Shown piece by piece: positions 1 through 5,761 of a DNA stretch of 5,816 bases. The position numbers were made by a program, and so were the translations under genes. Each line of letters opens with the position of its first letter. Position 1 is the first letter of the stretch. The notes beneath the pieces are model-generated. The model saw nothing but the letters and a program-made list of their open reading frames with translations, made no database searches and was not told the origin of the DNA. The stretch is from Alangreenwoodia sp963602445. GTDB taxonomy: Bacteria; Bacillota; Clostridia; Peptostreptococcales; Anaerovoracaceae. The DNA is taken from assembly GCA_963602445.1 (NCBI GenBank), contig CAVCIY010000121.1, positions 1 to 5,816 of the forward strand, given 5' to 3'.

Positions 1-21
1 GTCGTGCACGGTGCTTTTTTT
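1..21 (+). terminator. Possible right half of an intrinsic terminator cut by the window edge
   Basis: The window opens with a GC-rich stretch (GTCGTGCACGGTGC, 1-14) followed directly by seven T (15-21). This is the form of the descending arm and U-tract of a rho-independent terminator. The matching left arm would lie before position 1, so the hairpin cannot be verified here. If it is real, an unseen upstream gene on the + strand ends just outside the window and the 542 gene starts its own transcription unit. The sequence could also be chance. Confidence 0.35.
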
Positions 22-183
22 GCGGCATGCGAGAAAAAACACACAATACAAATCAAGTCCGCGTCATATCAATCAAGCTTTCGGCGGATGGTACTTCATG
101 AAGAAAATGAAGCAGGATGTCGCAGAAAAAAGCATAATATCATAAAAGAAAATTAACAAATATGTTAAAAAATGTATCATTGG

Positions 184-212
184 TTGAATTGTAAAATAAT
201 TAACGATATAAT
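184..212 (+). promoter_or_regulatory. Sigma-A-type promoter for the SLH surface protein gene
   Basis: TTGAAT (184-189) and a perfect TATAAT (207-212) are separated by exactly 17 bp, in an AT-rich setting with an A-tract upstream (ttaaaaaa near 164-171). Transcription would begin near 218-220, immediately before the 9-bp repeats. It is the best promoter in the upstream region. The gap to the start codon at 542 makes a second, closer promoter possible, but I find only a poor candidate (TTGTCA at 393 with a 19-bp spacer). Confidence 0.65.
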
Positions 213-221
213 ATCCTTTGT

Positions 222-272
222 TGCGAATGCAGCAAATGCTGCGAATGTTGCGAATGCTGCGAATGATGCGGA
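222..272 (+). repeat. 9-bp tandem repeat at the predicted transcript start
   Basis: About five and a half copies of a 9-bp unit with consensus TGCGAATGC lie head to tail: 222-230, 231-239 (AGCAAATGC), 240-248, 249-257, 258-266 and a partial copy from 267. Variation falls mainly on the last base and in the second copy. The array begins within a few bases of the predicted start site, so it would form the first 50 nt of the transcript, or act as a repeated DNA site overlapping the promoter edge. Read in one frame it encodes Ala/Asn-rich residues, but no translated gene is supported there. Confidence 0.8.
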
Positions 273-438
273 TTTGTACCGAGATATACATATTATCACA
301 ACAAATAACTGCATAAAGATGACGCATGGAGTGCGTGAATCGAGTGAGACAGTATGTGTTTAAATCATCAGGCATGCATGAATGCGTCAATTTTGTCAAA
401 TCCGACAGGAATGGCGGCATATTAATTTGAGGGGTAAA

Positions 439-502
439 GCTATACGTAGGGGCATAGTGAACGAAGTGCATACAGCGGTGTGTGCAGCCGGAGTATCGCC
501 GG
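439..502 (+). promoter_or_regulatory. Structured segment of the 5' leader (three consecutive hairpins)
   Basis: Three small stem-loops can be drawn by eye. GCTAT 439-443 pairs with ATAGT 454-458 (one G-U), with a GGGG in the loop. TGCATAC 467-473 pairs with GTGTGCA 480-486 (one G-U, 6-nt loop). CCGG 488-491 pairs with CCGG 499-502. They end 24 bases before the ribosome binding site. The segment does not match any riboswitch consensus I can recall. It could be a cis-regulatory RNA element or simply compact untranslated RNA; no folding calculation was possible. Confidence 0.3.
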
Positions 503-505
503 GAT

Positions 506-529
506 TTATATGTAAGACTTATATGTAAG
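506..529 (+). repeat. Direct repeat TTATATGTAAG running into the ribosome binding site
   Basis: The 11-mer TTATATGTAAG occurs at 506-516 and again at 519-529, a 13-bp period. The second copy ends inside the AAGGGG ribosome binding site (527-532). The duplication may be a slippage product or a repeated site for a protein or small RNA that controls translation of the downstream gene. Confidence 0.7.
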
Positions 530-532
530 GGG
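527..532 (+). promoter_or_regulatory. Ribosome binding site deciding the start at 542
   Basis: AAGGGG lies nine bases before ATG 542, a good Gram-positive Shine-Dalgarno distance. It selects this start over the in-frame GTG at 482, which would add 20 residues ahead of a typical signal peptide. Confidence 0.8.
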
Positions 533-541
533 TGTTTGAAA

Positions 542-3500
542 ATGAAAAGAAAGCTTTTAAGAATTTTACTTGTTCTCACTATGGTGGCAGGATTGATGCC
601 AAATGCGAGATTATTTTCCGCTGTTTCGTTTGCCGGTGTGACAAGTACAGGTACGGGTACAGAAGCTGATCCTTATGTCTATGAGGTTTCAGACGCTTCA
701 CAGCTTACGGAAGCCGTAAATGCGATAAATGCTGACACCGGCGGCACTTCATTTTATAAAATCAGCCTGCAGAATGATATCACGTCTTCTGAGATCAGGC
801 TAAGATACAACACAACCACGATTGCGGGAAACGGCAAGACACTGACATTCAGCAGCAGGTCTGCCTTTACGATTGCAAGTGATACGGGAAACAGCAAGCC
901 TGTTTTGATTCTCGGTGTTGCTGAGAAAAAAGATCAAAGCAGCAGTGACAATTCGCAGAGCGGCAGTGACAATTCGCAGAGCGGCGGCGATGATACAGAA
1001 GATACCGTTAAAAATACATTGACGATAGACGGAAACAAAATAGCGGCTGATTCAGAGACGTTTATCTGTGTGGGAAGCAGCTACAGCGGAACGAAGCCGG
1101 GCAAGCTGATAATGAACGATGGCGTGACCGTCACGAATGCAGTAGGCGATAATTGTGTCGGCGGAGCTGTCACGGTAGGAGGCGGCGGCGAGTTTGAAAT
1201 GAACGGCGGCGCAATTGAAAAATGCGGTATTGACAGCGGTTCTACATGCTTTGGCGGCGGTGTAGCTGTGTTTAACGGCGGCATATTCACGATGAACGGA
1301 GGCAGCATCAGAGACTGTTTCCTAAATGCGACACATTATCAGACTCCTTACGTTTACAGCTACGGTGCAGGCGCAGGTGTATTTGTGACTAACGGCGCTT
1401 CCTTCAAAATGAACGGCGGCGAAATCAAAAATAATATCATAAAAGGCGGAGCGTATGGTGCAGGCGGCGGAATCGCACTGCTCTCAAATAATGATTACAG
1501 CCTAGATATCACCTCTCGCGTAGAGATAAACGGCGGCAGCATCGAGGGAAACAAGGCGACGTTTGGCGGCGGCGGAATCGCAGTTTGCGGATTGATTCCT
1601 GTTATTGACACCATCGGAACATATACTACTGCAGCAGGTGATGTCACGGCACCGGGATTGTTTATAAATGGCAAAGAAAAAAGTACGGTGCAGATTAAAA
1701 ACAACAGCGCTGACGGATTCGGCAATTATCAATCCGGCGGCGGCGGAATTCTTCTTTATCATCTGAACAGCGAAGTCGGAGCAGAGATCAACAATGCCGA
1801 AATAACAGGCAATTGCATTGTGAACAACAGTACACCGGGCGGCGGAATTGAAAGCCTGCAGGTATTGTCGTCATTATGGGGAAAAACATTCAAAAATGAC
1901 TTCAAGGTGACAAATACTTTTATAAGTGGCAACAGCGCATCAGAGGGCGCGGGCATTTGCCTTTATAATGCCACAAAATCCGGAGTTTCAAAGGTTGAAC
2001 TCAGCGGTACTTCCATTATCGAAAACAAAGCATCAGTGCTCGGCGGCGGAATTTCCATGGAATGTGATGACACCAATTCAGCGGAAAATACAGTTGTGAC
2101 ATTTAGCGACGGCTGCTATATTTATGACAATACAGCTTCAGACGACAGCGCGGACGATTTTTATAAATATAAGAATACGACTGTAAATGCACTTCCTACA
2201 GCAGAGAAGATGTCCGATTATACAACGGGACCTGCTTTTAAGGGATGGTTCCACGACAAGACCGGCGAACGTTACAGCGAGACAAACGCAAACGAATATA
2301 CTCCGGTTGAATCCGCGACTGATGAGCTGCAGTTAAAGGTTGTGAGGGCACCGCGGTATACCGTAAAATTTGATACGAACGGCGGCAGCATCGTAAACGA
2401 GCAAAAGGTTTACGAGGGCCAAAAGGCGGCAAAGCCAGCGGAAGATCCTGCATATGAGGGATATGAATTTGCCGGCTGGTACAGCGACTCTGCGTGCAAA
2501 GACGCATATGACTTCGATTCTGAAGTTAAGGGCGATTTGACGCTGTATGCTAAGTGGAAGAAGCTTATTATAGACATAAATGTTGACATAGATGTCAACG
2601 TAGATGTTTCGGAAAAGAATTACAAAGGACTTACATTCAGTCATTTGCTGAGCAGCGGAAAAAACGTAAACAAAATTCTGATGATTTCGGAAGATCAGAA
2701 AGATACACTTGCCAAAGCAATCACAGACAGCGATTTTTCTTCGCTTGACGGGACATTTATTTCAATCGAGCTGCTTTGCAAGGTAAGGGAAGCTGACAAT
2801 GAGCGCGAAATCGAAGCCACGGAAAAATATATCAATGAAAATTACAAGGGTTATGACAAGCTCTCTTATGATGTCGGCATCTCCAAGATAATCAAAGTAG
2901 ACAACAAAGAAATTCGAAATGAAAATATTAAGAGCCTGCCTGAGGGCATACATGTTCAATTTTCAATACCTGACGAATGGACAAACGGCACAGTGAAAAT
3001 CCTGCGTGCTCACACATCGGGAGACGATGTGACTGTTGAGGAAATGCCAAATGTGTCGAAGGAAGAGGCAGACAAACAGGTATATGAAATCATCAGCGAC
3101 AAATTTTCTACTTATACGATGATTTGCAAAAAAACATCGAGCGGCGGCAGCGACGGCAGCGGCAGCGACGGCAGCGGCAGCACACCGGAATCAGGTGATC
3201 ATTACTTCGCTGCAAAGAAGGTAGACGCACAGGACAGACGTGCACTCAGCGGTGCAAAATTCGGCCTTTATCTTGACGGAAAAGAGATTGCGCATGCAGA
3301 ATCGGACAGCAATGGCATGATGGTGTTCAAAGTCGACGAAAGCGACTATTTGGATATTACCGACGAGAGTGACTTATATTATCAGGAACTGACTGCTCCT
3401 GAAGGATATGTTGTCAGCAGCGACAAGATTTCTATAAAGAAGAACGATTTGGCATCAAGTCAGAGCAAGGCAAAAGCAAGCGCACGTACTGTGAAAAACT

Positions 3501-4192
3501 ATCGCAGCACTACGCCTGACATGTTAAACGGCGATGATCACTTTGCTTATATCATCGGTTACGAAGACGGCACCGTTAAGCCAAACGGTCTGATCTCACG
3601 TGCGGAGTCTGCCACTGTCTTCTTCCGTTTGCTTAAGGATTCAGTTCGAGACAGCAATCTCGTGACCGAAAACACATATACAGATGTGACAGATGATTAT
3701 TGGGCAAATACTGCCGTCTCAACTATGACGAAGCTTGGCATCGTGCAGGGAAAAAGCGCATCGACATTTGATCCGAAAGCGCCAATCACACGCGCGGAGT
3801 TCGCGGCTATTTGTGCCAGATTCGACACAGGTACTGCCGACGGGACGAAGACATTCTCCGATATCAGCGGACACTGGGCTGAGAAGTACATTCAAAGGGC
3901 CGCACAGCTTGGCTGGGTCAAGGGCTTTGAGGACGGCACATTCCGTCCGGACACATATATCACGCGTGCGGAGGCCATGACCATGATCAATCGCGTGCTG
4001 AATCGTTTACCTGAGAAGGAAAGCGATCTGCTGTCCGGTATGAGAGTATGGCCGGACTGCTCGGCTGATAACTGGTCATACTTGGCAGTGCAGGAAGCCA
4101 CAAACTCACATGATTTCAAGCAAAAGACCGGAAATTATGAAACTTGGACAGCAATGAAAGAGGATCCTGACTGGACACGCTACGAGTACTAA
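542..4192 (+). CDS. Secreted multi-domain surface protein with beta-helix, InlB repeat, SpaA/Cna-B-like domain and three SLH domains
   Basis: This 1216-residue protein starts with a signal peptide (MKRK, then a hydrophobic core, with cleavage probably near residues 28-32). Residues about 36-555 form a Gly-rich right-handed beta-helix, with MNGG/INGG rungs near 220, 251, 290 and 329 and GGGI rungs later. A degenerate InlB-like half repeat (about 560-600) precedes a full Listeria-Bacteroides (Flg_new) repeat at 605-672, from YTVKFDTNGG to LYAKW. Residues 675-865 are a beta-rich region I cannot assign; a Gly-Ser-Asp linker (869-880) follows. Residues 887-970 resemble SpaA/Cna-B, with K892/K893, E949 in YYQELTAPEGY and N968 as possible isopeptide residues. 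Three SLH domains (about 994-1044, 1045-1098, 1104-1158) carry SRAE, TRAE and TRAE motifs, which in this family bind pyruvylated wall polymer. The protein is therefore probably held non-covalently on the wall; no LPXTG is seen. Adhesin or glycan-binding roles are inference. The architecture is clear; the ligand is unknown. Confidence 0.93.
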   Translation: MKRKLLRILLVLTMVAGLMPNARLFSAVSFAGVTSTGTGTEADPYVYEVSDASQLTEAVNAINADTGGTSFYKISLQNDITSSEIRLRYNTTTIAGNGKTLTFSSRSAFTIASDTGNSKPVLILGVAEKKDQSSSDNSQSGSDNSQSGGDDTEDTVKNTLTIDGNKIAADSETFICVGSSYSGTKPGKLIMNDGVTVTNAVGDNCVGGAVTVGGGGEFEMNGGAIEKCGIDSGSTCFGGGVAVFNGGIFTMNGGSIRDCFLNATHYQTPYVYSYGAGAGVFVTNGASFKMNGGEIKNNIIKGGAYGAGGGIALLSNNDYSLDITSRVEINGGSIEGNKATFGGGGIAVCGLIPVIDTIGTYTTAAGDVTAPGLFINGKEKSTVQIKNNSADGFGNYQSGGGGILLYHLNSEVGAEINNAEITGNCIVNNSTPGGGIESLQVLSSLWGKTFKNDFKVTNTFISGNSASEGAGICLYNATKSGVSKVELSGTSIIENKASVLGGGISMECDDTNSAENTVVTFSDGCYIYDNTASDDSADDFYKYKNTTVNALPTAEKMSDYTTGPAFKGWFHDKTGERYSETNANEYTPVESATDELQLKVVRAPRYTVKFDTNGGSIVNEQKVYEGQKAAKPAEDPAYEGYEFAGWYSDSACKDAYDFDSEVKGDLTLYAKWKKLIIDINVDIDVNVDVSEKNYKGLTFSHLLSSGKNVNKILMISEDQKDTLAKAITDSDFSSLDGTFISIELLCKVREADNEREIEATEKYINENYKGYDKLSYDVGISKIIKVDNKEIRNENIKSLPEGIHVQFSIPDEWTNGTVKILRAHTSGDDVTVEEMPNVSKEEADKQVYEIISDKFSTYTMICKKTSSGGSDGSGSDGSGSTPESGDHYFAAKKVDAQDRRALSGAKFGLYLDGKEIAHAESDSNGMMVFKVDESDYLDITDESDLYYQELTAPEGYVVSSDKISIKKNDLASSQSKAKASARTVKNYRSTTPDMLNGDDHFAYIIGYEDGTVKPNGLISRAESATVFFRLLKDSVRDSNLVTENTYTDVTDDYWANTAVSTMTKLGIVQGKSASTFDPKAPITRAEFAAICARFDTGTADGTKTFSDISGHWAEKYIQRAAQLGWVKGFEDGTFRPDTYITRAEAMTMINRVLNRLPEKESDLLSGMRVWPDCSADNWSYLAVQEATNSHDFKQKTGNYETWTAMKEDPDWTRYEY
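943..984 (+). repeat. Perfect 21-bp tandem duplication inside the beta-helix region
   Basis: Two identical 21-bp copies (943-963 and 964-984) encode a doubled SDNSQSG within a hydrophilic Ser/Asn/Asp/Gln loop near residues 134-150 of the surface protein. The unit is seven codons, so changes in copy number keep the frame and only lengthen or shorten the loop. The perfect identity suggests a recent slippage event. Confidence 0.9.
3146..3181 (+). repeat. 15-bp tandem repeat encoding a Gly-Ser-Asp linker
   Basis: Two perfect copies of GGCAGCGACGGCAGC (3146-3160, 3161-3175) plus a partial GGCAGC encode (GSDGS)2GS at residues 869-880. They form a flexible linker between the unassigned beta-rich domain and the SpaA/Cna-B-like domain. 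The repeat is in frame and likely variable in length between strains. Confidence 0.9.
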
Positions 4193-4238
4193 TGCCAAAA
4201 AAGAGAATGTGAAAAGTCCGAGTCACTCACATCCATTT

Positions 4239-4357
4239 GTTGTAAAAAGTGTATAGATGCCGCGATTATTCGTTGTAAAAAGTGTATAGATGCCGCGATT
4301 ATTCGTTGTAAAAAATGTGTGGATATCACAATTTTCGTTGTAATTTTTGTAAAAATC
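4239..4357 (+). repeat. 33-bp tandem repeat array leading into a promoter
   Basis: Copy 1 (4239-4271) and copy 2 (4272-4304) are identical 33-mers beginning GTTGTAAAAAGTGTATAG. Copy 3 (4305-4336) is a diverged 32-nt version. Copy 4, from 4337, keeps only GTTGTAA and a later TGTAAAAA. The start of copy 4 supplies the -35 box of the promoter at 4338-4366, so the shared GTTGTAA recurs at 33, 33 and 32 bp spacing. There are no unique spacers, so this is not a CRISPR array. The array may be a set of binding sites, duplicated promoter halves, or a plain minisatellite. Confidence 0.9.
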
Positions 4358-4366
4358 GCATATACT
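4338..4366 (+). promoter_or_regulatory. Sigma-A-type promoter for the AAA+ ATPase gene
   Basis: TTGTAA (4338-4343) and TATACT (4361-4366) are separated by 17 bp, giving a predicted start near 4373 and a short leader of about 23 nt before ATG 4396. The spacer contains ATTTTTGTAAAAAT (4343-4356), a near-palindrome broken only at its central two bases, which could be an operator or a bent A/T tract. Confidence 0.7.
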
Positions 4367-4381
4367 GTATGTAAACTGTCC

Positions 4382-4387
4382 GGGAGG
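4382..4387 (+). promoter_or_regulatory. Ribosome binding site deciding the start at 4396
   Basis: GGGAGG sits eight bases before ATG 4396. A GTG at 4387 is in frame but overlaps this site, so it cannot be the normal start. Confidence 0.85.
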
Positions 4388-4395
4388 TGTGGAAT

Positions 4396-5706
4396 ATGTA
4401 CAGAGTGGCTATGGAAAAGCTTTATAAATGGAAGGCGAATAAACGCAGAAAGCCGTTGATAATAGAAGGCGCAAGACAGGTGGGAAAGACATGGCTCATG
4501 AAAGAGTTCGGCAAGTCGGCATATGCGGATACTGTTTATATAAATTTTGACTCAAATTCAGTGATGACTAATCTTTTTGCGGCTGATTTGAATGCTGACA
4601 GGCTTATACTCGGCATCGAAGTGTATTGTGGGCACAAGATAGACGCAGAAAATACACTGCTCATATTTGACGAAGTTCAGGAAGTACCGAGAGCACTGGC
4701 ATCACTGAAATATTTCTGTGAGGACGCACCGCAATATCATATAGTATGTGCCGGTTCTCTGCTTGGCATAGCGCTGCATGAGGGAACGTCTTTTCCGGTT
4801 GGAAAGACTGATTTTCTAAAGCTGTATCCGATGTCATTCAATGAATTTTTGATAGCAACTGCAGGAGAACGTTATGCAAAGCTGCTCGAGAGTCGTGACT
4901 ACAGTATGATAAACTCTTTCAAACAGATTTATATAGACGCATTGAGACAATATTATTTTGTAGGGGGGATGCCGGAGGCTGTACAGTGCTTTGCGAATGA
5001 AAAGGATTTCAATGAGGTAAGGCTCATTCAAGAGCGTATCCTTACAGCCTATGAGCAGGATTTTTCAAAGCACGCGCCTATATCAATCGTCCCGAAGATA
5101 CGAATGGTCTGGAACAGCATTCCGTCACAGCTTGCAAAGGAAAACAGGAAGTTTATTTACGGACTTGTGCGTGAGGGGGGACGTGCGAAGGATTTTGAAA
5201 CAGCGATAATGTGGCTGTGCGACTGCGGTCTGGTCCACAAAGTAAGCCGTGTAACCGGCGCAGGTATACCGCTTAAGGCTTATGAGGACTTAAAGGCTTT
5301 CAAGCTCTTTTCACTTGATGTCGGTCTGCTTGCGTGCCAGGCAGGTCTGCATCAGAGGACGCTTGTTGAAGGAAACAATTTATTTACTGAATTCAAAGGA
5401 GCGCTTACAGAGCAGTATGTGTGTCAGCAACTCAAAACTACGGAAGTTCCGGGATTATATTACTATACGAATGACCGAGGTTCATGTGAGATAGATTTTG
5501 TCATTGATACAGGTGAGCAGGCAGTGCCTGTGGAGGTAAAGGCGGAGACCAATCTGAAAGCAAAAAGCCTGAAAATGTATTATGAAAAATTCAAACCGGA
5601 GATATCAGTGCGAACTTCAATGGCAGATTATAAAAAAGAGGAATGGCTGCTGAATTTACCGCTTTATGCTGTCGGCTCGGCGGCGGATGAAGTGAAACAG
5701 CGATGA
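4396..5706 (+). CDS. AAA+ ATPase of the AAA_14/DUF4143 (COG1373) type
   Basis: This 436-residue protein has an N-terminal P-loop ATPase domain. Walker A is GARQVGKT (25-32), Walker B is LLIFDE (88-93), a sensor-1-like strand is HIVCAGSLLG (115-124), and the family-typical YPMSFNEFL lies at 144-152. The C-terminal half matches DUF4143. It ends with a PD-(D/E)XK-like pattern: E339, then EIDFVI with D367, then VPVEVKA with E380 and K382. Length and motif order fit an intact family member. The family is widespread in gut and oral anaerobes and archaea, and its cellular role is not established; ATP binding is certain from the motifs, while nuclease activity is only possible. No transmembrane segment or signal is seen, so it should be cytoplasmic. 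It has its own promoter and terminator, and no partner gene is visible. The last residues (DEVKQR) are encoded by the first unit of a 16-bp repeat. Confidence 0.92.
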   Translation: MYRVAMEKLYKWKANKRRKPLIIEGARQVGKTWLMKEFGKSAYADTVYINFDSNSVMTNLFAADLNADRLILGIEVYCGHKIDAENTLLIFDEVQEVPRALASLKYFCEDAPQYHIVCAGSLLGIALHEGTSFPVGKTDFLKLYPMSFNEFLIATAGERYAKLLESRDYSMINSFKQIYIDALRQYYFVGGMPEAVQCFANEKDFNEVRLIQERILTAYEQDFSKHAPISIVPKIRMVWNSIPSQLAKENRKFIYGLVREGGRAKDFETAIMWLCDCGLVHKVSRVTGAGIPLKAYEDLKAFKLFSLDVGLLACQAGLHQRTLVEGNNLFTEFKGALTEQYVCQQLKTTEVPGLYYYTNDRGSCEIDFVIDTGEQAVPVEVKAETNLKAKSLKMYYEKFKPEISVRTSMADYKKEEWLLNLPLYAVGSAADEVKQR

Positions 5707-5749
5707 AGTGAAAAAGCGATGAAGTGAAACAGCGATGAAGTGAAAAAGA
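5686..5749 (+). repeat. Four 16-bp tandem repeats crossing the ATPase stop codon
   Basis: Four head-to-tail units (5686-5701, 5702-5717, 5718-5733, 5734-5749) share GATGAAGTGAAA and alternate between the endings CAGC and AAGC (AAGA in the last unit), giving a 32-bp higher order. Unit 1 is coding (DEVKQ plus part of the final Arg). Because 16 is not a multiple of three, unit 2 is read in another phase and its TGA (5704-5706) ends the protein. Each unit has two TGA triplets in different frames, so the array stops translation in every + strand frame just before the terminator. Confidence 0.92.
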
Positions 5750-5761
5750 ATTAAAACGTAT

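Larger units (their letters stand above)
1..541. other. Gene-free upstream region and 5' leader
   Basis: No convincing coding sequence is found in these 541 bases on either strand. The short open frames have no usable ribosome binding site. Positions 22-183 are AT-rich and show nothing I can assign beyond a weak 7-bp direct repeat (AATCAAG at 51-57 and 71-77). The rest holds a sigma-A-type promoter (184-212), a 9-bp tandem repeat (222-272), three small hairpins (439-502), a duplicated 11-mer (506-529) and the ribosome binding site of the surface protein gene. From the predicted start near 219 the leader would be about 320 nt, long for a simple structural gene. Confidence 0.6.

Noticed and set aside
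51..77. Direct repeat AATCAAG with 20-bp period as a regulator site
   Set aside because: It is only 7 bp with two copies in AT-rich DNA, far from the promoter; chance is a sufficient explanation.
88..156. 22-codon open frame starting ATG GTA CTT
   Set aside because: The only G-rich stretch (GGCGG) touches the ATG with no spacing, and the frame shows no recognisable peptide.
172..363. 63-residue open frame containing an Ala/Asn repeat (VANAANAANVANAAN)
   Set aside because: It has no ribosome binding site, its ATG lies upstream of the predicted transcript start, and its composition is simply the 9-bp DNA repeat read in one frame.
393..423. Second promoter TTGTCA ... CATATT closer to the surface protein gene
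   Set aside because: The spacer is 19 bp and the -10 matches only four of six bases; it is much weaker than the promoter at 184-212.
431..503. Cyclic di-GMP-I (GEMM) riboswitch
   Set aside because: Fragments such as AAAGC and AGCCGG recall the consensus, but the ACGCAAAGC joint, the GNRA-loop hairpin and the order of helices are missing.
482..541. N-terminal extension of the surface protein from GTG 482
   Set aside because: It would add 20 charged residues ahead of a textbook signal peptide, while ATG 542 has a well-placed AAGGGG.
1081..1956. Minus-strand open frames rich in Pro across the beta-helix region
   Set aside because: They are the antisense of Gly-rich codons (GGC/GGA) in the real gene and have no start signals.
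4207..4232. Terminator of the surface protein gene (ATGTGA ... TCACAT inverted repeat)
   Set aside because: The stem is only 6 bp with a 14-nt loop and no T-tract follows, so it is not a convincing terminator.
4239..4336. CRISPR array
   Set aside because: The 33-bp units abut directly with no spacers, and no cas gene is present.
4387..4395. Alternative GTG start of the ATPase
   Set aside because: It overlaps the GGGAGG ribosome binding site used for ATG 4396.
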